A stretch of 52,904 nt of DNA, taken from Silanimonas sp965368785 (GTDB taxonomy: Bacteria; Pseudomonadota; Gammaproteobacteria; Xanthomonadales; Xanthomonadaceae). The translations under genes were made by a program, and so were the position numbers. Positions 7,711 through 16,989 of this stretch are shown one piece after another (the first letter of the stretch is position 1; every line of letters begins with the position of its first letter). The notes below the pieces were generated by a model. That model did not search any database. It saw only the letters and a program-made list of their open reading frames with translations, and was not told where the DNA came from. The stretch spans positions 1 to 52,904 of the forward strand of contig CBDUOG010000007.1 of NCBI GenBank assembly GCA_965368785.1, read 5' to 3'.

Positions 7711-8637
7711 TTAATTAACAGGCGCAGAAACTTGCGCTTGCAGCTCCTGTAAATAGACGTACCACTCGCGCTCTATTTTATCGACCGGACCCAGCATTTT
7801 TTCGAACTCTCCTAAGGAACCACCCTCTTTGATTAACGGACGATACGCACCGGCGTACTTGCCATTATCGTAATGCAGCAGGAAATGGCTCAGGCTCCAG
7901 TAGTGAATGTAGTAACGATTGAACTCACTATCTTTTTCCGGCCCGCCTTCGCCGCTGATGATTACGCGCAAAGGAATGATTTGGCCGCTCGCAATATCGT
8001 CCTGTAAGGCACCGCTAAGCTTTAAATCAGCCAACCACCAAATCGGATACGTGCTGCGATCAATTTCGCCGAGACTGATGTCATTTAAGTTCAGCTGACT
8101 ACTGGAAAAATAACTGGCGATACCTTCATTGATCCAGGGCGCCAAGCGCAAACCCATCCACTCGCGATTAAGCTGATGCACCGCTTCATGCATCATCCAA
8201 TGACAGCAATTACCCTTGTCTGAAAAATACGCGTAACTATACGGTGGCTTGTAATAAGCCTCGGCCCATACTGGCGCCGGGCTATTGGCATGGAATTCAT
8301 CCTGATTCTTATACAAGATAATTTTGTAGCGCTCAGCCCGACGATATCTGGGCGTCATTCCAGCAAAAAACTCATTGTAGGTCTGATGCAGGATTTCAAG
8401 ATTTTTACCCATGCGTGCGGTCTGCTCAATGGGCGCAGTTGAGCGAATATCAAAATATTCGGTCTGGGCTTTAATCGCTGAGGGACTGATGGCATCGGGC
8501 CCATACTTGGGAACGTTATCCGGTCCTGTTTTAACCGGCGCCGCTGATTCGATAAAAAACGACGACAGCAGCCATAAGGCTAAAAGCACCGCAACAACCG
8601 TCAGAACGAGATTAAATTTATTATTCACGCTATACAC
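7711..8637 (-). CDS. Membrane-anchored gluzincin-type metallopeptidase (DUF1570-like)
   Basis: 308 residues with a GTG start at 8637 (a second GTG lies at 8628); neither has a good ribosome site. Residues 9-28 form a single transmembrane anchor, and the rest should be periplasmic. HEAVH at residues 150-154 is HExxH, and NEGIASYF puts the third zinc ligand Glu171 seventeen residues later, the spacing of gluzincins of the MA clan, as in DUF1570/peptidase MA-like proteins. A CC pair lies just before the motif. The C-terminal part (YYIHYWSLSHFLLHY) is the helical half usual for this fold. Active-site residues are complete, so proteolysis is likely; the substrate is unknown. Confidence 0.75.
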   Translation of the reverse strand: MYSVNNKFNLVLTVVAVLLALWLLSSFFIESAAPVKTGPDNVPKYGPDAISPSAIKAQTEYFDIRSTAPIEQTARMGKNLEILHQTYNEFFAGMTPRYRRAERYKIILYKNQDEFHANSPAPVWAEAYYKPPYSYAYFSDKGNCCHWMMHEAVHQLNREWMGLRLAPWINEGIASYFSSSQLNLNDISLGEIDRSTYPIWWLADLKLSGALQDDIASGQIIPLRVIISGEGGPEKDSEFNRYYIHYWSLSHFLLHYDNGKYAGAYRPLIKEGGSLGEFEKMLGPVDKIEREWYVYLQELQAQVSAPVN

Positions 8638-9048
8638 CGATTAGAAAACCCTAGCTGGCTAAACTAGTACGCCCAATGCCCTAAATCAATCAATACCCGT
8701 TGCTATGGGCTAAGTAGTAGATAACCGGGAAAGCACAGCCCTAAAGTTGCCGCCGGGCACAGCCGTTTGGTGCATCTGATGTTCTTCGCCCAGCACGGCG
8801 CCTTGCACCCGCAGGGCTAGGCAGGAACCGGCCCCGATCGACCTGCAAAGCGAGTCCATTACAAGCAATTGGACCGATAAGGACGAGACCGACACTCGCT
8901 GGCCTTGAGCTGGTTGGCCAAATATTCAAATTTTTCCGTATTGCTTTGACCAGAGTTAACAAGTCAATCGACGCTTTTTTGTATTAATTCAGTGCATCTG
9001 GGCCTGGAACCGTAGAAAATACACGTGATAAGGAGATTAGGGCGACTT
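8638..9048. other. 411-bp divergent intergenic region, no gene seen
   Basis: This spacer separates the minus-strand metallopeptidase from the plus-strand diguanylate cyclase and must hold both promoters. Short open frames on the minus strand show no family resemblance or ribosome site. The last 100 bases are AT-rich (from about 8915), consistent with a promoter for the cyclase, but no -35/-10 pair with proper spacing stands out. Confidence 0.4.
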
Positions 9049-10257
9049 ATGATCGAAACGAGCTCGGATGAGTCGTTACGCATAGATGAAGAACTAAAAA
9101 GTGTAAATCGGTTGCAGTTTAAGAACGAATCGCTGGAAGATTCATTCCAAAAGCAATTCGTTGAAGAAAATGTGCACCGTCATCGCATATGCCTGATTAT
9201 CGGCATAGTCGCAATTTTTATTTTTCTGATTCAGGATCTGGCAATATTCCCGTCAGAGAGTCTGCGTGCCTACCTGATTATTCGTCTGGGCATTTGCCTG
9301 CCGTTCTTGATTTTGGCGTACCTGGTCAATCGCAGCCCGAATATGCGCCGCCATACCACGCAGTGGATTCTGTCGGCGGTTTTAGTATTCGGGCTGGGTA
9401 CTGTCGCGATTATTGCGCTTAATCATATGCACAACCACGAAAGCCCGTATGAAGGTGTTTTGCTAATGATTATGGCGACCTATTTCCTGGTCGGACTCGA
9501 CTTTCGCACCGCATCATTGTGTAGCTTGCTGATCACGGCCAGTTATACGTTTTTCGTTCTAGCCGACCTACCCAATATTCCTGATGGCAGCTACAACCTG
9601 TCGTTTCTGGCGCTCACTATCATCATCGGTGCTGGTGGCGGGTACAGCATCGAAAAGCAGCTACGGATCAATTACCTCAATAACAAAAAACTCAGCCTGC
9701 TATCAGAAACCGATGGCCTGACCGGCCTGTTGAACCGTTCCGCGCTGGAACTAAAACTACACCAGGCGATCTTGTCGACCCAGAGAGACAAAGAAGGCAT
9801 GTTGGTATGTCTGATCGATATCGACTCATTCAAACAATATAACGATCACTACGGCCACCCATCCGGGGACGCCATTATTCAGGCAGTCGGATTGGCCCTG
9901 CAGCGCTGCTGCAAACGTCCTTTGGATTTCTGTGCGCGCTACGGTGGTGAAGAGTTTGCCTTGGTGTGGCACCCGACCAGTCATATGTCGGTCACGCGCA
10001 TGATTGAAACGGTGCAGCATGAAATCGCTGATCTTAAGATCCCACACGCCAAGTCCAAAGTTGCTAAGTTCATTACGGTGTCTGGCGGGGTTGCCTATGT
10101 CGAGCCCAGAGAAACATTAACCAATAGCCAGGTTCTTGAATGGGCTGATGAAGCGTTATACGACGCGAAGAATTCCGGCAGAAATCAGTTCAAAGTAGTG
10201 TCCTATGCTGCCAAGTCCGAAGAGCCGGAGCTTGATCTCAAAGTTTCAAGCGATTGA
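9049..10257 (+). CDS. Membrane diguanylate cyclase (GGDEF)
   Basis: 402 residues from the ATG at 9049; AAGGAG lies 13 nt upstream and AGGG 6 nt upstream, while the GTG at 9025 overlaps that site. It makes cyclic di-GMP from two GTP. Residues 45-205 hold about six transmembrane helices, a membrane sensor of the MASE type although I cannot assign a named one. The GGDEF domain spans about 215-390: DGLTGLLNRSALE, the metal site IDIDSFKQYND, GGEEF at 299-303 (an active variant), and RPLD at 290-293, the product-inhibition I-site five residues before it. It is monocistronic; no partner phosphodiesterase is nearby. Confidence 0.93.
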   Translation: MIETSSDESLRIDEELKSVNRLQFKNESLEDSFQKQFVEENVHRHRICLIIGIVAIFIFLIQDLAIFPSESLRAYLIIRLGICLPFLILAYLVNRSPNMRRHTTQWILSAVLVFGLGTVAIIALNHMHNHESPYEGVLLMIMATYFLVGLDFRTASLCSLLITASYTFFVLADLPNIPDGSYNLSFLALTIIIGAGGGYSIEKQLRINYLNNKKLSLLSETDGLTGLLNRSALELKLHQAILSTQRDKEGMLVCLIDIDSFKQYNDHYGHPSGDAIIQAVGLALQRCCKRPLDFCARYGGEEFALVWHPTSHMSVTRMIETVQHEIADLKIPHAKSKVAKFITVSGGVAYVEPRETLTNSQVLEWADEALYDAKNSGRNQFKVVSYAAKSEEPELDLKVSSD

Positions 10258-10479
10258 TCGCTGAATCATTGTGTAACTAAGCGCTACTTATGGCACCTAA
10301 AATCAGACGCTCCTCGTAGCAAACCATCTACTAACCCTATCCACCTACAAAACTGTGACCCAGCAGGCAGCTAGTCCAATGACCTCGCGCTGCGGAAGGG
10401 TTACTCTATAAACGCCCCGAATACGAATTAAAACGATGCGCCACTGGCTCCAATCTAATCATTCCAATTCACACGCCTC

Positions 10480-10848
10480 ATGATCACGTTGCACTTTGAG
10501 CGTGGGGTGGCCGTATTCACAGGGACCGGTTCAGTGAGCGTGACTGAAATTATGGACGCCCTGCAAAACTATGTTGCGCATCCTAAGCGAATCGATCGCA
10601 TGCCGGGCCTGTGGGATGCGCGGGAAGCGGATGTTTCCGCGCTGACCATGTCTGACTTTAAGCTACTCGCCGATGCCTACGCACCACACGTGCACCTGCT
10701 GGCGAAAAAAGTCGCCATTATCATTGCCACCCATGGACAGTTTGAGTTGGCCGAAACCTGGCAGACTGCCTCGGCTTTCAGCGCGCCGCAAGAGCGCTGG
10801 ATATTCACGACAACCGAGCCGGCTATGGAGTGGTTGCTGGCGACTTAA
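10480..10848 (+). CDS. SpoIIAA-like small protein, paralog A
   Basis: 122 residues, cytoplasmic. This is one of four related genes in the window (others at 22135, 22642 and 23851). The shared pattern is an N-terminal pair of beta strands, HPxR, GMP.IWD.R.AD (here RMPGLWDAREADVS), a helix, a strand AIIIATHGQFE, then ERWIF and a final EPAMEWL. Strand-helix order and the C-terminal F....A..WL match the SpoIIAA-like/STAS fold (PF11964 type), whose members bind lipids or act as protein-interaction switches. This copy is the most divergent: it lacks the PLQFGMARAW block well kept in the others. It follows the diguanylate cyclase by 222 bp. Function unknown. Confidence 0.7.
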   Translation: MITLHFERGVAVFTGTGSVSVTEIMDALQNYVAHPKRIDRMPGLWDAREADVSALTMSDFKLLADAYAPHVHLLAKKVAIIIATHGQFELAETWQTASAFSAPQERWIFTTTEPAMEWLLAT

Positions 10849-10916
10849 ATAGCTCTTTCGTTCACGTCCCAAGCGAATTACACTCAGCTCAACGCCAATC
10901 CAGGTAGCCGCTGCGC

Positions 10917-11330
10917 ATGAAAACCATCATCCGAAACATTCTAGCGCTTGTCACCGGACTCATCGGTGGCAGCGCAGTTAACATGGCCTTGATCAGCCTA
11001 GGCCATGCAGTGATTCCGTTGCCCGAAGGCGCTGATGTATCCAGCATGGAATCTTTGGCGGCTAGCATGCCTATGTTTGGGCCCGAACAATTTATTTTTC
11101 CGTTTCTAGCCCACGCTCTGGGCACATTCGCCGGCGCCGCATTGGCTGCGCTCATTGCAGCGAGCTACAAGGCCAAATTTGCTTACGTCATTGGTATCGC
11201 ATTTTTGGCCGGTGGCGTAATGATGGTGCTTCAATTGCCCGCGCCCATGTGGTTCAACGCTCTGGATTTGGCGCTTGCCTACCTTCCGATGGCGTGGCTG
11301 GCGACAAAAGTGACAATCAGAAAGAATTGA
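10917..11330 (+). CDS. Four-helix membrane protein of unknown function
   Basis: 137 residues from the ATG at 10917. Hydropathy shows about four transmembrane helices: residues 6-30, 60-85, 90-108 and 112-130. A polar loop PEGADVSSMESLAASMP lies between the first two. Similar small membrane proteins are common in marine proteobacteria and Bacteroidetes and are annotated as hypothetical. It lies 68 bp after the SpoIIAA-like gene and could share its transcript. Confidence 0.65.
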   Translation: MKTIIRNILALVTGLIGGSAVNMALISLGHAVIPLPEGADVSSMESLAASMPMFGPEQFIFPFLAHALGTFAGAALAALIAASYKAKFAYVIGIAFLAGGVMMVLQLPAPMWFNALDLALAYLPMAWLATKVTIRKN

Positions 11331-11398
11331 TCGGGCAAAAACGCGTCACCGGCGGAATCAGGCAAAAGGGGCGACGCGACTGTCAGGGCAAGCACTAA

Positions 11399-11635
11399 CT
11401 AAGTCAAAAAATACGGCTCGACTATGCCTTTGATTTTATGCGTCATCGGCTGGCCGCGGCGGTCCAAAGCCTTGCCGAACGGCACGCGGATCCAACCCTC
11501 GCTTACGCAAAACTCTTCGACGTTTTTGCGCTCTTCACCGTTAAAGCGAATGCCTATGCCGCGCTCCAACAACTCGGCATTGTAAAACGGGCTTTTCGGA
11601 TTAACATCGAGGCGATCGGGCATTGAATCGGTCAT
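11399..11635 (-). CDS. DUF3297 family protein
   Basis: 78 residues, cytoplasmic. Nearly the whole chain matches what I know of the DUF3297 family: PDRLDVNPKSPFYN, LLERGIGIRFNG, VEEFCVSEGWIRV, and a final KIKGIVEPYF. These small proteins are conserved widely in Proteobacteria; their function is unknown. It is a single gene between the convergent membrane-protein gene and the phosphorelay cluster. Confidence 0.88.
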   Translation of the reverse strand: MTDSMPDRLDVNPKSPFYNAELLERGIGIRFNGEERKNVEEFCVSEGWIRVPFGKALDRRGQPMTHKIKGIVEPYFLT

Positions 11636-11752
11636 GGCAAGCTTCTTGAATTAGGACAGCCTCTATTATGGCAGAGCTGCACAGCCGCAAAAAGAAATTC
11701 AGAAGTAGCGGCCAGCTTTTTAACTCCGATAGCCGAACCGGAGCTCAGCGCC

Positions 11753-13417
11753 TCATCGGTCCTCTTGATGTTTTTTGCTCTTTTCATCAACGACGACACA
11801 ATTCCGACCCGCGTGCTTTGCTGCGTAGAGGGCCTTATCGGCCGCATTGATCAACGACTCTATGTCGGCATGTGGGGGCGCCGAGGCAATGCCAGCACTC
11901 AGGGTCGAGCTGAAACTATCATTCAGGTAAACATGACTGATCTCAGCAAAGAATTGGCGTAACTCGTCAATCAGATGATGCGCTTGCTCGACATCGGCAT
12001 CCCTGAGAATCAGGGCAAATTCTTCGCCACCGTAGCGGCCGACGACATCTGATTTTCGCAAGCGTTGTTTGAGCAAGCGGGCAAGACCCTTGATGACCCG
12101 ATCGCCGACTGGGTGCCCATACTTGTCATTTACTGATTTGAAATGGTCAATATCAACCATCACAAAGCAGAGATTGCCCCCGCTGCGGCGCGCGTGCTCC
12201 AAATCAGATTCAAGAGTGAGTTTAAGCGCAATATGGTTGAGCAAGCCGGTTAAACTATCGAGTCCCATTAAGTTTCGTAGTGAGCGAAAGCGCTCGACGC
12301 GAAATTCAATTGCAGCAATCAGATGCTGATCACTAATAGGCTTGTGCAGGAAATCGTCTCCGCCAACACTCATCGCCTCAAGTTGCTGACTCAGACCGGT
12401 TTCCGTTGAAAGGTAAACGATCGGGATATTGATGTGCGCCGGATTCTGCCGGATTACCTGTGCCGCATCCACGCCGGAACAATGAGGCATATGCAAGTCC
12501 ATTACGATCAATTCAGGCTTAAATGTCGTAATTACATCCAGTAACCGTGATGGCTCATCCAGCGATTCGGCAATCATGCCACTGGCTTGCAGAACCGTCG
12601 CATAATGCTCTCCCAACAACGAATCATCATCAACGACTAAAATCCGATACGGTGTTTGATCACCGCGACCAGTATTTCGGTCAATCACGTCAACCAGGGA
12701 TGAGAAATCGAGCGGTTTTGTTAGGTAAGCCGTACCTCCAGCTCGAACTGCGGCCAGACGCGCCTTCCAACTACTATCACTCGAAATGAATATAATCGGC
12801 GGCGCTGTTAACCCGTGCTTGAATAGTTTTGCTGCAAAACTTGGCCCTTCAAATAAGTATTGTTCCAAATGCACGTCAATAACGAGCGCACCAGGGACTT
12901 TGTTCTTCAACGCTTCAGCGAGCGCTGATTCTTCCGAAAATATTTGTGAATGAAACCCGAAATTCAATAATTGCCGGCGTATTTCTTCGCCCAGAGTGGG
13001 GTCATCTTCCAATACATAGATAAGCGGTGCTTCAGACTCAGTTCGACGTGGCTTAACAACCGGGCCGCGAGTAGCCGGCTCTTCGGGACCCCTCGTGGCG
13101 CATTCGATCAATTCGTCGTATTGGCTAAGCATTTGCTTGAACGGCTGCTCTCCTGCTTTCGCGGATTCCTCACGCAATAGCAGCTCAAACTGCCGTGCAA
13201 GAAGACCCAGTCGCTGGTATCCGAACGTGCCCGCAGATCCGGCCAAACTATGAATAGCCTGCAGTAAGTTAGCAGCGCTATTGTTCTGCCCACCGTCGGA
13301 CTCAAACGCCCGCCAATGGTCTCGAATCTGTGCCATTCGCTGCGGTAGTTTCTTACGAAACTTATCCTGCAGCGCTTGCAGCTTCGCCTGCTTCGCAGCT
13401 AATTGATTATCGGCCAT
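11753..13417 (-). CDS. Hpt-REC-REC-GGDEF response regulator
   Basis: 554 residues from the ATG at 13417, which has GAGG 6 nt upstream and overlaps the REC gene before it by 11 bases. Domains in order: an Hpt phosphotransfer domain with His56 in AIHSLAGSAGTFG; a first receiver (132-245) with Asp181; a second receiver (257-375) with Asp307 and Lys359 in FLHKP; and GGDEF (386-545) with DSLTGLLN, GGEEF at 463-467 and the I-site RKSD at 454-457. The cyclase looks active and feedback-inhibited. The first receiver departs from the norm after its Asp (DVHLEQYLFEG). With the hybrid kinase upstream, this gives every part needed for a His-Asp-His-Asp relay that sets c-di-GMP level. Confidence 0.93.
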   Translation of the reverse strand: MADNQLAAKQAKLQALQDKFRKKLPQRMAQIRDHWRAFESDGGQNNSAANLLQAIHSLAGSAGTFGYQRLGLLARQFELLLREESAKAGEQPFKQMLSQYDELIECATRGPEEPATRGPVVKPRRTESEAPLIYVLEDDPTLGEEIRRQLLNFGFHSQIFSEESALAEALKNKVPGALVIDVHLEQYLFEGPSFAAKLFKHGLTAPPIIFISSDSSWKARLAAVRAGGTAYLTKPLDFSSLVDVIDRNTGRGDQTPYRILVVDDDSLLGEHYATVLQASGMIAESLDEPSRLLDVITTFKPELIVMDLHMPHCSGVDAAQVIRQNPAHINIPIVYLSTETGLSQQLEAMSVGGDDFLHKPISDQHLIAAIEFRVERFRSLRNLMGLDSLTGLLNHIALKLTLESDLEHARRSGGNLCFVMVDIDHFKSVNDKYGHPVGDRVIKGLARLLKQRLRKSDVVGRYGGEEFALILRDADVEQAHHLIDELRQFFAEISHVYLNDSFSSTLSAGIASAPPHADIESLINAADKALYAAKHAGRNCVVVDEKSKKHQEDR

Positions 13418-13787
13418 CGCGCGCCTCATAAATACGACTAATCTGATCACCCAATCGCATCGGATCAAACGGCTTAGCGATGACTCCGATAGCGCCCAAC
13501 GCCATCAGCTCATTCACTTCGGCGGGCTGGACTTTAGCCGTCATAAAGATTACCGGGACCCCTGACAGATGCTCCAGTTCGCGCAGATTTCTAAGCGTCG
13601 TCGGACCATCCATTCCCGGCATCATCACATCGAGCAAAATTAGATCAGGGCAGAAGTCTTTGGCCGCGAGAAGTGCATCGCCACCGGATGCACATTGAGT
13701 AAGATTGAACCCCTCGTCCTCGAGCGCAAAGCTTGTTACTTCGCGAATGTCCCTTTCATCTTCAACATGTAATACACGCAGCGCCAT
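13407..13787 (-). CDS. Single-domain response regulator (REC)
   Basis: 126 residues from the ATG at 13787, whose GGAGGTGATT site overlaps the stop of the kinase gene; two bases separate the stop and the start. The whole chain is a CheY-like receiver: the acidic pair in HVEDERD, phospho-acceptor Asp in LILLDVMMPGMDGP, Thr in FMTAKV, and Lys in AKPFDP. No output domain. In this cluster it probably shuttles phosphate between the hybrid kinase and the Hpt domain of the next product, or acts on another target by binding. Confidence 0.93.
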   Translation of the reverse strand: MALRVLHVEDERDIREVTSFALEDEGFNLTQCASGGDALLAAKDFCPDLILLDVMMPGMDGPTTLRNLRELEHLSGVPVIFMTAKVQPAEVNELMALGAIGVIAKPFDPMRLGDQISRIYEARDGR

Positions 13788-13789
13788 AA

Positions 13790-16462
13790 TCACCTCCGCA
13801 CTTGAAGTAAAACGCGTTTGACCGTTGATACCAGATCCTCATTGGTGGTCTTCGACTTGACCAGTGCCGCTGAGACCCGCTCCGTAATTTCGTGCCCGAC
13901 CTGCTGTCCTGAAAAAATAACAACCGGGCAATGGCCGGACAGGTCTTCAAGCAAATCGACACCCGGCCCATCCTCCAAAGTCAGGTCTAAGATCGCCAAA
14001 TCAAAATGCTCGCTTTCGAGCAACTGCTTCGCTTCAGCACGTGATCCCACGTTATATAGATCGGCGCTGTCCTCCAAGAGCTGTTTGACAATTTGAACGA
14101 GGTCAACATCATCTTCAATATGCAAAACTCGGGGTTTGGTCTGCAGGCTCAACGCCTGACCAACCGCCCGATTCAAACGTTCTCGATCAATTGGCTTTTG
14201 CAGCCAGTCAACGACTTGTAAGGTGGCTGATGTGTCGGACTTGCCTTCAGCAGCGCGGCCGCTAACAACAATTATCGGCAAGTCACGCGTTGAAGGCTGA
14301 TCTCGTAGCTCCTGCAATAAACATAGGCCATCGGCATCAGGTAAGTTAAGATCAAGCAGCAATACGTTATACGTATTCAACTCAAGCAGCGCACGGGCAC
14401 TTTCGGCGGTTCCCGCAATATCGCAAACAAGCCCCTCCTGCTCGAGCATTAAGCTAAGAATGCTGGCAACATCTTCATTGTCTTCACAAATCAGCACGCT
14501 TGCAGATGGCTGAGAAACCGATAATTCGCCGTCACTAGAGTGGAGTGATTTTAGCTCCACAAAGAATTCGGTACCGCCGCCCTCAGGCGAGTCGTAGCCG
14601 ATCTGTCCTCCATGGCGTTCAACAATCGCTTTGGTGATCGACAAGCCCAAACCGGTCCCGCCTTTTTCTCTGGTGTCAGAACTATCAGCTTGGGCAAAAC
14701 GCTGGAACATCCGCTCGCGAAACTCCTCCGGAATACCCGGGCCGTAATCTCGCACAGAAATTCGATAGCCTTCCGATCGTCGAAGCAGCTTAATTTCGAC
14801 TGCAGCACCTTTGGGTGAAAACTTCACTGCATTGGAAATTAAATTGGCCAGTACTTGCATCAAGCGATGGTCATCAGCAGATACAAATGCGTTCTCCGGC
14901 TCGATCAAGCTTACCAGCCCTACGTCGTGCTGGTGGGCATACCCTTCATTAGCCTCGATCGCATTTTGGATTAAATCGGCCAAATTTAGATGCTTAAATT
15001 CAAACTGCATTCGGCCCGATTGAATTTTCTCCAGGTCCAGGATGTCATTGATCAACAGCGTAAGCCGCTCGCTGTTACGCTCGGCAACTTCGAGCAGATA
15101 GCGAGCTTTTTCAGGCAAGTCCCCGGCATATCGACCAACCACCAAACCCAGCGCACCGCGAATCGAAGTTAGTGGTGTGCGCAACTCATGACTGACGGTG
15201 GAAATAAACTCGGTCTTCATCTGATCCAAGCGCTTGCGCTCGGTGATATCACGCATAATATTAACGATTCGATGTGGTTCACCGGTCGGAGCCAGATACT
15301 GGAAGAAAGCTTCAACAGGAATCAACGTACCATCCCTATGACGATGCACTGTCTCAAAAGTGATGGATTCTTGCTCGCCTCGTAATAATGGTTCGACTAT
15401 TTTTCGAAACTCTAGCTCGTCAAACTCAGGCAACAAATCACAGGGCGTGAGTTGCTGCAACTCTTCGAAGCGATAACCCACCTGCTCCTGCCCGCTGCGA
15501 TTAGCGTAAATAAAGTTCAGCGTATCCGGCTTAAACGTGTAAATACTCTCCTCGGTCAGGTCTAACGTCGTCCTTAAGCGCCGCGAAATGTCGTCTGCCT
15601 TTTTGCGTTCCGTAATATCGCTCTCAATAGCGATAAACCGGTCAATCTTCCCCGAGTCATCGCGGATCGGCTGGATACTCAAGGACAGCCAGTAAGATGT
15701 ACCGTCTCGATGATAATTAAGAATCTCTGTACTTACCGATTTGCCGGCCGCAATTCGCTCGCGAATTAATGCTACGGTTTCCGGATTCGTATCGGGCCCC
15801 TGCAACAGTTCGCCGGGCTTTTCCCCAATGACTTCGCCTAACGTGTAACCGGCGATTTGTTCAAAACCCGGGTTCACCCATTCAATGATGCCGTTTGCAT
15901 CAGTAATGATTACAGCATTATCCGTATGCTCCACAACCAGAGCCAAGCGGGCCGCATATTTGGCCGTTTCCAGCAACTCAGTTCGTTCTAACTCGGCCTG
16001 GACAGCATCGGCCAGATCGCGCAAGGCCCCCAACTGTTCCTTACTAAATGCGCGCGGTTTGTCATCAATGACGCACAGCGTACCGATACGCCTGCCATCA
16101 CCCATACTCAGTGGCGCACCGGCGTAAAACCGAATCTTCAGACCCTCAGTTACCAAAGGATTATCCGCAAACCGTGGATCATCCAATGTGTTGGGCACAT
16201 AGAGAATATCGGTCGAAAGGATCGCATGGCCACAAAAGGAAATGCGCCGTGGTGTCTCGGGCGCATCCAAGCCTTGCTTGGATTTAAACCATTGCCGATC
16301 CGAATCGACCAAGCTAACCAGCGCAATGGGCACGTCAAAAAACTGTTTCGCCAGTCGGGTAATTCGATCGAAGCGCTCTTCGGACTCGGTGTCCAAAATT
16401 TCCAAACGACACAGCGCATCTAAACGAAGCTCTTCATCTTCAGGAATCCGGGGTTCTAACAT
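13790..16462 (-). CDS. Hybrid sensor histidine kinase GAF-PAS-PAS-HisKA-HATPase-REC-REC
   Basis: 890 residues from the ATG at 16462 (AGG 7 nt upstream; an upstream start at 16525 adds an unusual basic stretch). No membrane segment, so it is cytosolic. Order: GAF (20-165, ERFDRITRLAKQFFDVPIAL and SFCGHAIL, a well-known signalling GAF type); PAS (170-285), whose GELLQGPDT loop recalls LOV domains but lacks their Cys; PAS (295-410); HisKA with His425 in SHELRTPL; HATPase (525-640) with N544, DYGPGIP and GGTGLGLS; receiver 1 with Asp704; receiver 2 with Asp826. Its cluster partners are the REC protein and the Hpt-REC-REC-GGDEF protein. The stimulus is unknown; the GAF or PAS domains may bind a ligand or sense redox state. 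Confidence 0.95.
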   Translation of the reverse strand: MLEPRIPEDEELRLDALCRLEILDTESEERFDRITRLAKQFFDVPIALVSLVDSDRQWFKSKQGLDAPETPRRISFCGHAILSTDILYVPNTLDDPRFADNPLVTEGLKIRFYAGAPLSMGDGRRIGTLCVIDDKPRAFSKEQLGALRDLADAVQAELERTELLETAKYAARLALVVEHTDNAVIITDANGIIEWVNPGFEQIAGYTLGEVIGEKPGELLQGPDTNPETVALIRERIAAGKSVSTEILNYHRDGTSYWLSLSIQPIRDDSGKIDRFIAIESDITERKKADDISRRLRTTLDLTEESIYTFKPDTLNFIYANRSGQEQVGYRFEELQQLTPCDLLPEFDELEFRKIVEPLLRGEQESITFETVHRHRDGTLIPVEAFFQYLAPTGEPHRIVNIMRDITERKRLDQMKTEFISTVSHELRTPLTSIRGALGLVVGRYAGDLPEKARYLLEVAERNSERLTLLINDILDLEKIQSGRMQFEFKHLNLADLIQNAIEANEGYAHQHDVGLVSLIEPENAFVSADDHRLMQVLANLISNAVKFSPKGAAVEIKLLRRSEGYRISVRDYGPGIPEEFRERMFQRFAQADSSDTREKGGTGLGLSITKAIVERHGGQIGYDSPEGGGTEFFVELKSLHSSDGELSVSQPSASVLICEDNEDVASILSLMLEQEGLVCDIAGTAESARALLELNTYNVLLLDLNLPDADGLCLLQELRDQPSTRDLPIIVVSGRAAEGKSDTSATLQVVDWLQKPIDRERLNRAVGQALSLQTKPRVLHIEDDVDLVQIVKQLLEDSADLYNVGSRAEAKQLLESEHFDLAILDLTLEDGPGVDLLEDLSGHCPVVIFSGQQVGHEITERVSAALVKSKTTNEDLVSTVKRVLLQVRR

Positions 16463-16642
16463 GCGACCTAGCCTTATTATCTGTGTGCCGAGTGATCGAC
16501 CGAGCCGCCTCACCTTCAGGCGCACTGGAGTAGAGAATACTCCGGATTTTCAGATTAATTGGCAAACCACAAACAATTTAACAATCGGTCCCAGGGCACA
16601 AGTCCACGGGCCTACAAGTAGACCGGCGCCCGAGCCGACAGG

Positions 16643-16963
16643 CTACAGAGATTCGATCTTAACCGCAGTTCCGTAGGCCAATAGTTCGGACATGCCCACC
16701 GCGATGGCACTGGTGCTGAAACGCACGTTAATTACGGCATTAGCCCCGCTTTTCTCGGCTTGTGTCAGCATTCGTTGGATCGCCTTGTCACGCGCCTCTG
16801 ACAGCATTTCTGTATAGCCAACAATCTCGCCACCGATAATAGTCTTTAGCCCCGCCATAATGTCGCGGCCCACGTGCTTGGACTGGACCATACTGCCGGT
16901 CACCAGACCGAAGGATTTGATCACGCGGTAGCCTGCGATGGTTTCCGTATTGAAAACTTTCAT
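16643..16963 (-). CDS. YbjQ/UPF0145 family protein
   Basis: 106 residues from the ATG at 16963 after a CAAGGAG site. Typical YbjQ features: an N-terminal strand with T-x-x-x-I-x-G-Y, the GSMVQSKHVGRDIMAGLKTI block, IGGEIVGYTEML, and the AGANAVINVRF-like segment (here SGANAVINVRF). The family (also called heavy-metal-binding domain YbjQ) forms pentameric rings; its function is not settled. It is transcribed alone or after the redoxin gene 26 bp upstream. Confidence 0.9.
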   Translation of the reverse strand: MKVFNTETIAGYRVIKSFGLVTGSMVQSKHVGRDIMAGLKTIIGGEIVGYTEMLSEARDKAIQRMLTQAEKSGANAVINVRFSTSAIAVGMSELLAYGTAVKIESL

Positions 16964-16989
16964 GCCGCTCTCCTTGCTATGGGTCTGCG

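Noticed and set aside
7708..7719. Palindrome TGTTAATTAACA at the end of the metallopeptidase gene
   Set aside because: It includes the stop codon, is AT-rich and short, and could arise by chance.
8710..8962. Minus-strand small open frames in the 8.6-9.0 kb spacer
   Set aside because: Neither has a ribosome site, a signal peptide or family resemblance, and they overlap each other.
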